DNA of 64,000 nt from Trifolium pratense. Its lineage: Eukaryota; Streptophyta; Magnoliopsida; Fabales; Fabaceae. Where the stretch lies: positions 32,240,001 through 32,304,000 of the forward strand of contig NC_060060.1 in the NCBI RefSeq assembly GCF_020283565.1. The letters run 5' to 3'. Of the stretch, positions 11,494 to 21,700 are shown piece after piece (the stretch's first letter is position 1; each line of letters opens with the position of its first letter). Both the position numbers and the translations under genes were made by a program. The notes under the pieces were generated by a model. It had not been told where the DNA came from, searched no databases, and was given only the letters and a program-made list of their open reading frames with translations.

Positions 11494-12744
11494 TGATAAG
11501 TGCCAAAAAGTGGTAATTTTACATATATATTTTGGGCACTTATTGACTTGCTTTAAAAGTAATTTCAGATAAAAAACCCAACTAATTGTAAATATTAGTT
11601 TTAATTAACAAATTAGTCATTTATGTTATTTCTACCTAATTCCAACACATTTTTGTAGGTTTTATGAGCTTAATGGAAAAATAGAAGCAATGAGACCTAT
11701 TGCAGACTAAGAAAAATTGTCATTGGACCAAAATTATGAAGAGGCACAATTGTCCTCTTGTTTAAAGTGATAAGAAGATTTTCTATTGGTCAAAAAGAGT
11801 TGCAGCAGTGTTTTTATTCTTAATTATAAAAGCTAACTTAGCCATGAAGGATATCATCATAGTGTAAGCACCGCCTTCTGCAATTTGCTTAGCATTAAAA
11901 GCCTATAAAAGGCATGTGAAGCCATTCCTTGGAATTTCAATTCATTCCATTCTCACACGCACCAGAGAACAACACGCCCAAACAGGGGAGGAGAGCTTAA
12001 CGCGTAACGCATAGAGTGAAGCTCGGAACGACGGAGGAAACTGCGGTGGATGCACACCAACTATTTGAGAAATTAACCGGTGTTGGTATTTCATCTCTTT
12101 TCTTCTTATTTGTGTAAAACTATCATGGTAATGAGTAGTTAAAAACACTTTTGTTGGGATTAGGTGTAAATTACTCTATTAGTATGTGTTTCTATTGATC
12201 ATGGTTTTATATATGGTTTTAGTTGTCTCTCAATATTGATGTTATCTTTGTTTTCGTTGTTTTAATCTTTGATTTGAATTGTTATAGACATATACCTTTT
12301 GAATCTAAGAACTAGGATAATATCTATTGAACTCTAAATTCTAGACATAGATTTAAGTTTAATATTCACTCAGAGTATCGAATCTTAATGTTATTGTATT
12401 GATTGACGATCCGAGACATCGGAGGTTAATAGATGCAATAGATATCTCGGCATTATCTGGACACGGAAACGTTCGACGAGCGATACGTGATAATATTAAT
12501 AGATGACTAGAACCTGTGTAACTGATTAAGGGAATATGTATGAATGAGTGATTGAAAGCTAATCCCAACAATTTAATCTCTCTGTCAAATTAATCATCTC
12601 TATTACTTTCATGTATTCGCAACTTTCGTAATCAACCATCTTTGAAATCCTTTACTTAAAATTATATTAATTGTTGAACGGCATCGATATCGCATCAGTC
12701 CCTGTGGAGACGATAAAAACATACTTACTTTTGTACTTTCAACA
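11494..12744. mobile_element. Solo LTR, 1,251 bp, with 5-bp target duplication
   Basis: The sequence begins TGATAAGTGCC at 11494 and ends TTTCAACA at 12744, so it has the TG...CA ends of an LTR. GGACC flanks it on both sides (11489-11493 and 12745-12749), the 5-bp duplication made by retroviral-type integrase. It contains a TATA-like CCTATAAAAGG near 11902. No primer-binding site, polypurine tract or coding domain adjoins it, so it is a solo LTR left by recombination. Length and style suggest Ty3/gypsy, but that is inference. Confidence 0.85.
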
Positions 12745-12773
12745 GGACCGAAGAGAGTATGATATTTTACAAT

Positions 12774-13405
12774 GGCTTAAATGGAGTTTTGGTCCCCCTA
12801 TTTTCAATTTTTTGAAGTTTTGATCCCCTATTTTAAAAACCAACTTTTTGGTCCCCCTATTTTAATTTTTCTTGAATTTTGGTCCCCCACTCCATTTTAT
12901 GGTCAATTTTGATGACATGTCAAGATTATTAATGACATGGCATGACATACTTGGCCAAAACAATATTCATGTCATTAAATTTTTTCTTCCATTTCAATAA
13001 ATAACGCCATCGCCATCCTTCGTCATATGTTTCTATCAACACCATCATTCACTCTATTACTATTAACCCTTCCTTCAAAATAAGTTTCATCCACAACAAC
13101 AAACCCTAAAACCCAAAGAGTGGAGGATCATATTTTTAATATTGAGTTGCAGAAAATAAATAAAGAACAAACATTAATCCAAAAAACAAGATAAATACCA
13201 AATTGATGACATGGATAATGTTTTTGCCAAGTGTGCAATGTCATGTCATTAATGACCTTGACATGTCATCAAAATTGACCCTAAAATGGAGTGGGGATCA
13301 AAACTCAAGAAAAATTAAAACAGGGGACCAAAAAGTTGATTTTTAAAATAGGGGATCAAAACTTCAAGAAATTGAAAATAGGGGGACCAAAACTGCATTA
13401 AAACC
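12774..13405. mobile_element. Mutator-type foldback MITE with long inverted arms
   Basis: Arms of about 180 bp (12774-12955 and 13220-13405) are inverted repeats made of 'ttttggtccccctatttt'-type blocks ending in a GACATGTCA-containing segment. The tips read GGCTTAAATG and, on the other strand, GGTTTTAATG. TTTTACAAT (12765-12773) and TTTTATAAT (13406-13414) form a 9-bp duplication with one mismatch, as expected for Mutator-like insertions. There is no coding capacity. Relatives lie at about 19097-19735, 15177-15330 (half) and 3397-3560 (half). Confidence 0.8.
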
Positions 13406-13593
13406 TTTTATAATTGATCGTTTTATTTTTACCAAATATACGGATAACGGTGATAGGTATTATTATCGATTTATAAAATATAGACATAAGCATAAAAGTT
13501 ACCCATACGGATTTTAAATACATATAATTTTTCAAACTGCAAGTATAATATATAATATCCTACCAGTATCCTACTCGTTGTCATTCTTATCTA

Positions 13594-13781
13594 CAACCCG
13601 AAGAACGAAGCTAACGTTGTCACTAATAATTACATACACCAAGCTTAGACTATTCATGCTACAGTACATTGTTACTCACTGACATTGTCATTCTGTATAA
13701 TTTCTCAATGTATACACAAGTGAGAGACTAGTTTCCTATAATACTGAAAAAATTATTCTAATTTAATATTTCTGAGAGATT
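13594..13781 (-). pseudogene. OEP37 exon/intron fragment, right piece (copy 1)
   Basis: After the composite insertion the OEP37-like sequence resumes: CAACCCGAAG, then GAAGCTAA and ACACCAAGCTTA, matching 18876-18920 and the adjoining intron to about 19003. The copy has extra bases absent from the present gene's intron. At about 13780 it runs into a LINE tail. Confidence 0.75.
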
Positions 13782-13960
13782 AAAGTTAGTCGATGCTATT
13801 TCATCTGGTCAAATAGAAATATTCGACTTTAGTTTGTTGATTTCTAAGTCATTATTAGTGTTGAATTCTAATTTTGAGATCAAGTTTGTAAAGAGACAAG
13901 CGAATATGACTGCTCATGTCTATATTTTATTAGTGTTGATTTCATTTTTAGTCTAGCATT
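13782..13960 (+). pseudogene. LINE RNase H remnant (copy 1)
   Basis: The plus strand encodes a decayed RNase H tail of a non-LTR element (FDFSLLISKSLLVLNSN then KFVKRQANMTAHV), breaking off near 13921. It is nearly identical to the longer copy at 14857-15072 and is joined to the same OEP37-derived sequence. Confidence 0.75.
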
Positions 13961-14689
13961 GTTTCTGTATGTTAGTACGTGTATAAAATGTTAGTGGTAT
14001 TATGAAGTGGTTGATTGATTTCATCAGGTTTACCCTGTGTGAAATTGTACTTCCTATTGAAGTATATAAGTGATAATATATGAGAAGTACATATTGGAAT
14101 GTTTCAACATATATATTATTATTTATTTATAATAAAATAGCTCATGTCTCGATTTATTTTTTCAATAAGTCGCATGTCTCACTTCAATAGAATAATATAC
14201 TAGATTTTAATCACTTGATTTGAGACAACAATAAACACCCAGATACAAAGTAGCATTTTAGAGAGTTTATGATTTTTAACCATGTCAAAAAGTCGTTAAG
14301 GTACCATTGATTTTTTTTTTATTATCTACTAAAAGGGTATTGTCAAGTTTGTGAATGTAATTTTTTAATAAAAAAAAATTTCATTTGTCCATGTTCTTTG
14401 TTCATTAGAAAAAATGAAATATGATGTCAATATTTTTTAAATGAGATTTTTGTTCAAATGAAATTAAACATTTCAAAAGAGATTGTAGATGATAATGAAG
14501 ATCAAACGATAGGAAGATGAAATTATGTAAAAAAAAAAGAAAAATGAAATTATTCAAATGTGACTTATTAGTTGATAAAATAATATTTAAGGAAAAATTA
14601 TTCAGTGTGACTTATTAAGCATTTTTTATTTGATAATTAGGAAAAAATTAATATTAAAATGTTTATTTTTGTAGTCACATTTGGGTCCG

Positions 14690-14856
14690 AACACTAATAA
14701 TTACATACACCAAGCTTAGACTTTTCATGCTACAGTACATTGTTACTCACTTACACTGTCATTCTGTATAATTTCTCAGTGTATGCACAAGTGAGAGACT
14801 AGTTTCCTATAATACTGAAAAAATTATTCTAATTTAATAGTTTTGAGAGATTAAAG
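14690..14856 (-). pseudogene. OEP37 intron fragment (copy 2)
   Basis: From CACTAATAATTACATACACC (14690) onwards this repeats 13620-13781 with about 95% identity by eye, and resembles the present OEP37 intron 5 (about 18895-19003). It does not include exon 6 sequence. It leads directly into the second LINE tail, so the two copies arose by duplication after LINE insertion. Confidence 0.75.
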
Positions 14857-15130
14857 TTGGTTGATGCTATTTCATCTGGTCAAATAGAAATATTCGACTT
14901 TAGTGTGTTGATTTCTAAGTCATTATTAGTGTTGAATTCTAATTTTGAGGTCAAGTTTGTAAAGCAACAAACGAATATGGTTGCTCATGTCTTAGCACAA
15001 GTGGCATATTCTATGTTTGGTCGTCGTATTTTTGAGTCAATTATTCGTTGTATTGCATTGAGAACCATTTGATCAATGTTATGAATTAAGTTTTCTCTTG
15101 TAAAAAAAAAATTAAAAAAAAATAAAGTAT
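14857..15130 (+). pseudogene. 5'-truncated LINE tail with RNase H and poly-A
   Basis: A 71-codon open frame (14857-15072) ends the RNase H domain of a plant LINE: VKFVKQQTNMVAHVLAQVA with the usual downstream cysteine-poor tail. An A-rich run (15102-15130) follows, as expected for a LINE 3' end. The element starts inside RNase H, typical of 5' truncation during target-primed integration. It is non-functional. Confidence 0.8.
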
Positions 15131-15176
15131 TCATTGTAATATTAAACTTAAACGGCAAAAGCAATAAATTATTAGT

Positions 15177-15330
15177 TTAAATGCACTTTTAATCTCTCTA
15201 TTTTTTTAAGAAAATGAAGTTTTGATCTTCTAATTTTAAAATTCAGCATTTTAGTCCCTTAGTTTTTTTTCCTTTTAAAATTCAGCATTTTAAAATTCAG
15301 CATTTCTGCAGTGTCCGTCCCCTTCAATGT
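15177..15330. mobile_element. Half of a Mutator-type foldback MITE
   Basis: It opens TTAGTTTAAATGCACTTTTAATC and continues with the same blocks as the arm of the element at 19097-19735, including repeated ATTCAGCATTTTA units (15240-15306). The opposite arm is absent; the sequence switches to the Mutator transposon at about 15330. Confidence 0.65.
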
Positions 15331-17660
15331 CATATGACGTTTTCAATAATTTGGTGCATGAAAAGAAGCAAATGGTCCAAGTTGGGCAAGTGCGTTTCAG
15401 TGTGGCAATTAGTGCCGAATGTGGAGATTGACTAGATTTTCGTGAACTTTTTCTTCTTGCATTTGATGATTGGGATACAGGTGTGTCTGGATATTGAGAC
15501 TCTGCATGCTCAAATAAAGAAGAAGAATGTTTCGTAGACCGCTCCTCCTAACTATAACTTGATCTCTTTGTCGAACCTATTGGCCAACATTTTGACACAC
15601 CATTAATTTTGACTTGGTTTGGAGGTGGACACACCAACGTGGTCTCATGATACACAAACTGTCTGAATCGTTCTTTCATATGAATCTTCATGTCGTGGTC
15701 AGCAATGTTGAATCTGGCTTGTTAAGGACAATCAATTGTTACATTGGAAGAAAAAAAAGGTCTCTATTCTATTACCGGCGTGGTTCACATTTTAGTTTGA
15801 GAACACCCCCTATGTTCGCATTTTAGTTGGCGAACTACACCGGTAACAAAAAATTTAAAAAATCTTGTTTTCCTCATAAATTCTAATAAATTCATAACCA
15901 CCAAATAACAGTCCAAAACAACAACATTAACAAAAAAAATGATTTTTTTTTATACCTGTAAATTAACTTATCATTATGGCAAGAGAGATAAATCGACATA
16001 TTCTTCCTTGCATAAATCAACGGCATCAAATTTCAACTTCTTCCAATGACTGAATGTCAGCCAAACTAATTGGTTTACCTTCTTTAATCGTCTTGACAAG
16101 TGAACACACGCATGACAACTCCATTGTTGACATTAACAGACATGCACTTCAATTTATCAGTTACAACCGAATCCATTCGACCAACCTCATCCACTAAGTA
16201 TTGCACTGCTTCTCTAGAAATATTTTTTTGTAATTCAGACCATAACTTCGTTCCCGTAAATCTATCATGTCTAAAAATAATGTTTTGTTGAAAGTCCTTT
16301 TGCAACTCAGTGCACATATTTGTGAGCATGTTATCCATCCGTTTCCAATTTTTGCAGATGTCACCCAAATTGTTCATCAATTGTTTTTCAAACAGGAATC
16401 GATGACTCCACCTTATTTGTGGTGGTATTACCAAGATGCATAATGCGGTCAGTCCATGCCCTCATAAATTTCTTCTTAACTGGTCCCAGTATTGTATCAT
16501 CAACATATGCAACGAACTCGGGTCATTGTGCACATCATTCTTTGAATGTTCTTAGGAAAGAATTATATTTTTCATCTGATTGAGACTCCACTATATTTTC
16601 CCAAACTATTTTCACATATTTCCATACTTCGCTTCTTCTCACTTGTTTTTTCTTCCCAATTTTGTTTACTTTATAAATTTTGTCTTGACGTTCATTTGAA
16701 TGTCGTACCGGCACAATAAAGCATTGCATTTGGGGAAAACAATGTCAACAGCCTTCATAAGAGCTTGGTCTTGGTCGGTGACAATGACCTTAAGATTATC
16801 TTGTCATCGCAATAAATTGCAGACGCTATTTAATGCCCAAAAAAAGTTATCTTCCTCATCCAACGTCAAAAAGGAAAATGTTGCAGCATAAGTCTTTCCA
16901 GTAAAAGTCAAACCAACAAATCCAAGCAACGGGAGTCGTATTTGTTTATCTTGTAAGTCGAATTCATGATAAGCACAGTGAAAAACGTATTAAAGAGCTT
17001 AACCGAATTTGAATAGGCCCATAAAATATCGCCTAGCATTTCAGTGCCGGAAAGAACTCCGGGGATAAACAAATACTTGTCTTTAACCAAACACCATCAA
17101 ATGTTGCATCTCTGTTCTTGGACCCCGAATAGACTGCTTCAATATGTAACATGCATCGTAAATATGTTTGATGGTTGTAGCCGTCAACTGTCGTCTCTTC
17201 CTCAGTGTCGACATGATATTCCTTGGAAGCGTCATATTGTTTGTCATTTCACGGACCAGGTCCTTCTCATCTGGTCGAAGTTGTTCAACATATTTATGAC
17301 CTTGGAAATTCCGAGTCCTCTCGTGATTGTATTCCCCGTTGACAACATTTAAACTTTATTGTCCGCTGCTCTACAGATAACTCTTTACTTTAAACGGAAA
17401 AGCCACACTTCAAGGTTGTCATGTCTTCTCGTTCCTTGTGAACATACTTCCTATATACACACCTCTTTGACATCCAAGTGTAACAAATCCTTTCTACCAT
17501 TCTCCTCATTATCAGACTTTACAATCACAGTAACAAATCCTAATTTGTATGCTAAATCAAGAACCCATGAAATCATATGTTCGCGGTAATCAAACTTCAT
17601 TTCCATTGTGAATTCGATGCGGAAATCAACCTTAGGTGGTTCGTCGGTTGGCTATGCATC
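15331..17660 (-). pseudogene. Decayed Mutator-like transposase with OTU-type linker
   Basis: Read right to left, fragments in shifting frames give, in order: a FAR1-like DNA-binding part (about 17640-17440), a DEKDLVREMTN/LTATTIKHIYDACY region (about 17290-17130), the MULE transposase core (LLGFVGLTFTGKTYAATFSF near 16900, VIVTDQDQALMKAVD near 16790, CNALLCRYDIQMNVK near 16730), and a SHRFLFEKQLMNNLGDICKNW segment (16400-16330). After that come PPPNQVKINGVSK and QYPDTPVSQSS segments (15640-15440), as in plant Mutator proteins that carry a C-terminal OTU protease. The OTU domain itself is cut off at about 15331. Many stops and frameshifts make it a pseudogene. Confidence 0.85.
15768..15848. 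repeat. Imperfect inverted repeat inside the Mutator element
   Basis: TTACCGGCGTGGTTC (about 15771) and GAACTACACCGGTAA (ending about 15845) are inverted copies flanking two GTTC/GCATTTTAGTT units. These units resemble the GTTCGCCAAAC units at 17811-17945, so this piece looks like a transposon-end module. Confidence 0.6.
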
Positions 17661-17810
17661 AACATTACGTTGTTCTTCGACCTTGGTTTTGTTCGCCCAA
17701 CTTAATATCAACCTTATGCCTATCCTCTTTGCTTGTATTTGTATCATCCATAACAATTCTTAAAATTCAAAAAAGAAAGAAAAAAAAAAACAAGAATTTC
17801 AGTCCCAAAG

Positions 17811-17945
17811 TGGTTCGCCAAACAGAGTGCAAACACTCCCATGGTAGTTCGCACACTAGGGTGCGAAATGTACCATGGTGGTTCGCTAAATAGGGTGCAA
17901 ACACTCCCATGTGGTTCGTTAAACAGGGTGCAAACCCTCCCGTGG
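17811..17945. repeat. Four tandem subterminal repeats of the Mutator element
   Basis: Four units of about 33-36 bp follow one another, each starting (G)TGGTTCGC(C/T)AAA-like and carrying GGGTGCAAACACTCCCATG-like sequence with variations. They lie beyond the N-terminal side of the transposase remnant, where Mutator elements often have repeat-built terminal inverted repeats. Confidence 0.75.
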
Positions 17946-18592
17946 TGACTTAAACAAAATTCTTAAGAAATCGAATAAGGAATATTTCACAATTTCGCCT
18001 AAAACGAGCGTTTTTTTTAGGGTTTGGAGGGAAAAAAAGTTGGTGAAGCTATGTGCTATTCATGTCTGACGGTTCATGCATATATATAGACACCATTTGC
18101 TACGTAGAATGCAGACGTCTAGGAGATCACATTATGCATAGCGGACATTTTTTTTAAAATTCCCAAGGGAGATGACTACATTTTGAAGGTGACCTAACGC
18201 CCTACATGAGAATTGCTATGGGCGCGAAAAGAAGAAGTCTAATACAGTACAGTGTGCCTTTTCACGTGTGATAACTAAAATTCACTCATATGGCAACAAA
18301 AAGCATAAATAACACTTCTTTTATTTATTTACCTCGCTGATGAACTATGAATTACCGGGTCCCTTTCCCAAAAATCAGAGGGTTAATACAAAACAAAAAC
18401 CATCTTTACAAATTTTGTAAGATTGATAATTGTTACTTATCTTATGGTAACTCGATTGTAATCTTGTCACACCAGTAAGGAATTTGATGAAATTGGAGAA
18501 GCACCGACCAGTCAAATAGTCAGTATCACCTTTGCAAGTACCCATAAAACTGCCCAATAACAAGTATTGAAGTACCCAACTTTTAACATATA
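17946..18592. other. Gene-free DNA right of the Mutator remnant
   Basis: This stretch contains no supported gene. Near 18000-18200 there are TATA-like and GC-mixed sequences that may be the outer end of the Mutator element. The remainder probably includes the downstream flank of OEP37. Confidence 0.45.
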
Positions 18593-18713
18593 CTCCTCCA
18601 GTCTTTAATATAAAGAAAGAGTTCACTTTTTGGATAATGATATAGTCTAAATACATCAATCTTTTAATGTATCTAAAAAGTAAACTTTTTCTTATATTAA
18701 GGACTGAAATGAG
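18593..18713. mobile_element. Stowaway-type MITE at the OEP37 3' end
   Basis: The element starts CTCCTCCAGTCTTTAATATA and ends TATTAAGGACTGAAATGAG, giving about 20-bp inverted ends, with TA on both sides (18591-18592, 18714-18715). It lies about 34 bp beyond the OEP37 stop codon, so it is probably transcribed in the 3'UTR. Confidence 0.8.
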
Positions 18714-18746
18714 TAATAAATTTTACGAAAATTCTCCAGGAGACAG

Positions 18747-21700
18747 TTAAATGTCCCATCTCTTCTTAACCCGAAACATCAAAACTGAAGATTTTATGTC
18801 ATCCTGTGGCACTTGAAGCATGAATTGAACTTTCATCTTCATCGGAGCTGTTTTTGCTTTCCCGCCTTCATCTCCAACCTGAAGAATGAAGCTAAGAATT
18901 ACAAACACCAAGCTTATACTTTTCAATCTACTCACTGTCATTCTGAATAATTTCTTAGTATACAAGTGAAAAATTATTCTAATTTAATAGTTTTGAGAGA
19001 TTAAGTTAGTAGAGTTTTGAAATTACAACAAAATTCCAAGTAAAAAGCAGATAAACACAAAGTAGTCACCATAATGTTATATTGAAACAAACTCATTAGC
19101 TTAAATGCACTTTTGGTACTCTATTTTCAAAAAATAAATAAAGTTTCGATCCCCTAATTTTTAAAATCAGCTTTCTAGTCCCTTAGTTTTATTTTTCCTT
19201 GAGTTTTGGTCCCCACTCCATTTTGGAGTCAATTTCGCTGATGTGCCCTTGTCACTAATGACATGGCAACACCGGTGGAATGGTTTATTATACATGTTAT
19301 TTATTACTAACTTTTTTAATTGAATAATATTTTTTTTAAATAATAAACATTTAACCCAAAAATATGTTCATCATCTTCATCAATAAATCCATTAATTTCC
19401 AAAACACTTTCAACAAAATAAATAAACTCACAGATCCAAATCATCTTAAATAAGGTGTTCTTGAAATTTATGGGTTTTATTGATTATTGATGATGAACAT
19501 ATTTTTGAGTTAATTAAATGTTTATTATTTTTTATAAAATAAAATATTATTCAATTAAAAAAAATCAGTAATGACATGAATAATAACTTTGTCAACTTAT
19601 AGCTGAGTCTATTTGGGGGACCAAAACTCAGAAATTAAAACTAGAGGACCAAAATGCTGATTTTTAAAATAAAGGTGACCAAAACTTCATATATATTTTT
19701 TAAAATAGAGGGAGAAAAAATGCATCAAGCTTAAGTGATTTTACCTAGATAATATGCAATGGTTCAAAAAGAGTATATTAGTGATGCATCCTTTTTATAT
19801 GCAGGAAGCAGTATCATGTTATGTCTAAAACTGTAAAACCCCAAAAAATAGGAGTTCAAAGTCAACAGACAGTTGTAAATTGTAATGTATGGCTTCAATT
19901 AGGAATGCAATGAAATACAAAATTGTGAAATGAGACACATACCCAAAGGGATGCCCAGCCAAGACGAACATCTGAATCATAACCAGCTTTAAATTTGAAA
20001 TCTTCACCGTAGGTATGCTTGTAGACAGCACTCCAATAGTTGGAATCACAATTGTACCAGTAACTAACCAAAAACCATTTTAAGAGCCATGTCAGCAAGG
20101 AGACAAGCATATAATTTTACACTAATGTTATTGGAACAACTTTTTGGACAACTCTCTCATACAGTCATTATATTTTTACTCTCTCTCTCTCCTCCTCTCA
20201 CTTTATGGTTTTTGTTGCAAAAGAAGAAGAAGAAAATATAAAGTTGTCCCATAAAGTTGTTCCAATAACACTACTCATAATTTTAAGGGTCTTGTTAACA
20301 AATATACTCTAAGACCATCCGATAAGTAACTATAAATGTGTTACATTAAATGCTTTCAACTAGTTAGAAAAGTAAGTGGACCCTTGAGAAAATTCCTTCC
20401 CCCCACTTTGCAAAGAAAACGCCAAAATAAGGGCTTCAGACATTGTCTTTGGCCAAATTACCTTGTTTTTGAATTTGGTGCATTTCAAACTTTTTTATCA
20501 GAGATAAAGACTCAATTTGGGAAAACAATTCGAATTTTGCAAAGTGACAATGCCAAAGAATATTTTTCCACATCATTTAACTCCTTATTGGCTTCTCATG
20601 ATATCATACATCAGTCTAGTTGTTCACACACACCACAACATAAAGGTATCGCTGAGCGGAAACATCCCTCAGACCTTATCGATCATTTTGTGCCTTCAAA
20701 TTTTTGGGGTGACCATGTTCTAACTGCTTGTTATTTGATCAATTACATGTCACCGTCGGTATTGAATAATGAGATTCCACATTCTCTCTTGTTTCCTAAG
20801 GACTCTCTATATTGTGTCCCTCTCTGAGAGTTTGGCTACACTTGTTTTGTTCATCATCTTTCATCGGTCATGATAAATTGTCTGCACAAGTTATTAAGTG
20901 TGTTTTTGGGGTATTCCATAGTTCAAAAAAGGTATCAGTGTTATTGTCCATCTACATATTGTTTTGTCTCTGCAGATGTTACCTTATTTGAGAATATGCC
21001 TTTCTTTGCAACACCAGATGCATTAGAGTCAATAACATATGTTATGCATTGAAGCATTTGTCTCTACTCACAGACCTCCACGGTCGCAAATTGGTCCCCC
21101 GAGTTTCAATGTTATGGTATTACCTACTCCCTCTAGTCCTAATTATTAAAAAAAAATTGCTTTTTAGATTGATTAAATGATTGATGTATCTAGTCTATCA
21201 ATCATTCAATGAATCTAAAAAACAAACTTTTTCTTGTAATCAGGACTGAATTAAATGATTGGAGTACGAGCGTAAATGTGTTCGACTTCCAGATACCGCT
21301 CCTAGCTGATCAATCAAAGGGGGCCATATCCTAACCCAAGCGGATATAGAAGGTTAGTTGGGAAACTGAATTATCTCACTATGACAAGACCAGATATCTC
21401 GTTTGTTATTAGTGTAATAGTGTTGTGAGTAAATTTCTAAATTCACCTTGTGATAGCCATTGGAATATTGTAGTTTGAAGGTATACTAAAGGGTCACCTC
21501 GAAATGGACTTGTTTATTTAGACCGAGGTCATACCGATATTGTTGGATAATCAGATGCAGTTTGGGCAAGTGATGTGAATGATGAAAGGTCTACTTCCGT
21601 TTGTTGTGTTTTGATTGGAGGAAACTTAATTTCATGGAAAAGTAAACATGTGGATTTTAGAATAGATTTTCTATTTTCCCACTTTCTGCTTTCCCATCTA

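Larger units (their letters stand above)
9999..13593. mobile_element. Composite insertion splitting the OEP37 fragment
   Basis: The insert begins TAGAGATGGCAA and ends TTCTTATCTA, between two parts of one duplicated OEP37 segment. Its outer sequences (9999-10129 and about 13430-13593) look like the edges of one transposon with weak inverted ends. Later insertions enlarged it: a hAT MITE at 10138-10764, a solo LTR at 11494-12744 and a foldback MITE at 12774-13405. The flanks share only about three bases (CAA), so the superfamily of the outer element is unsettled. Confidence 0.5.

Noticed and set aside
17811..17945. CRISPR-like spaced repeats
   Set aside because: The units are contiguous and diverged, belong to a Mutator end, and the host is a plant.
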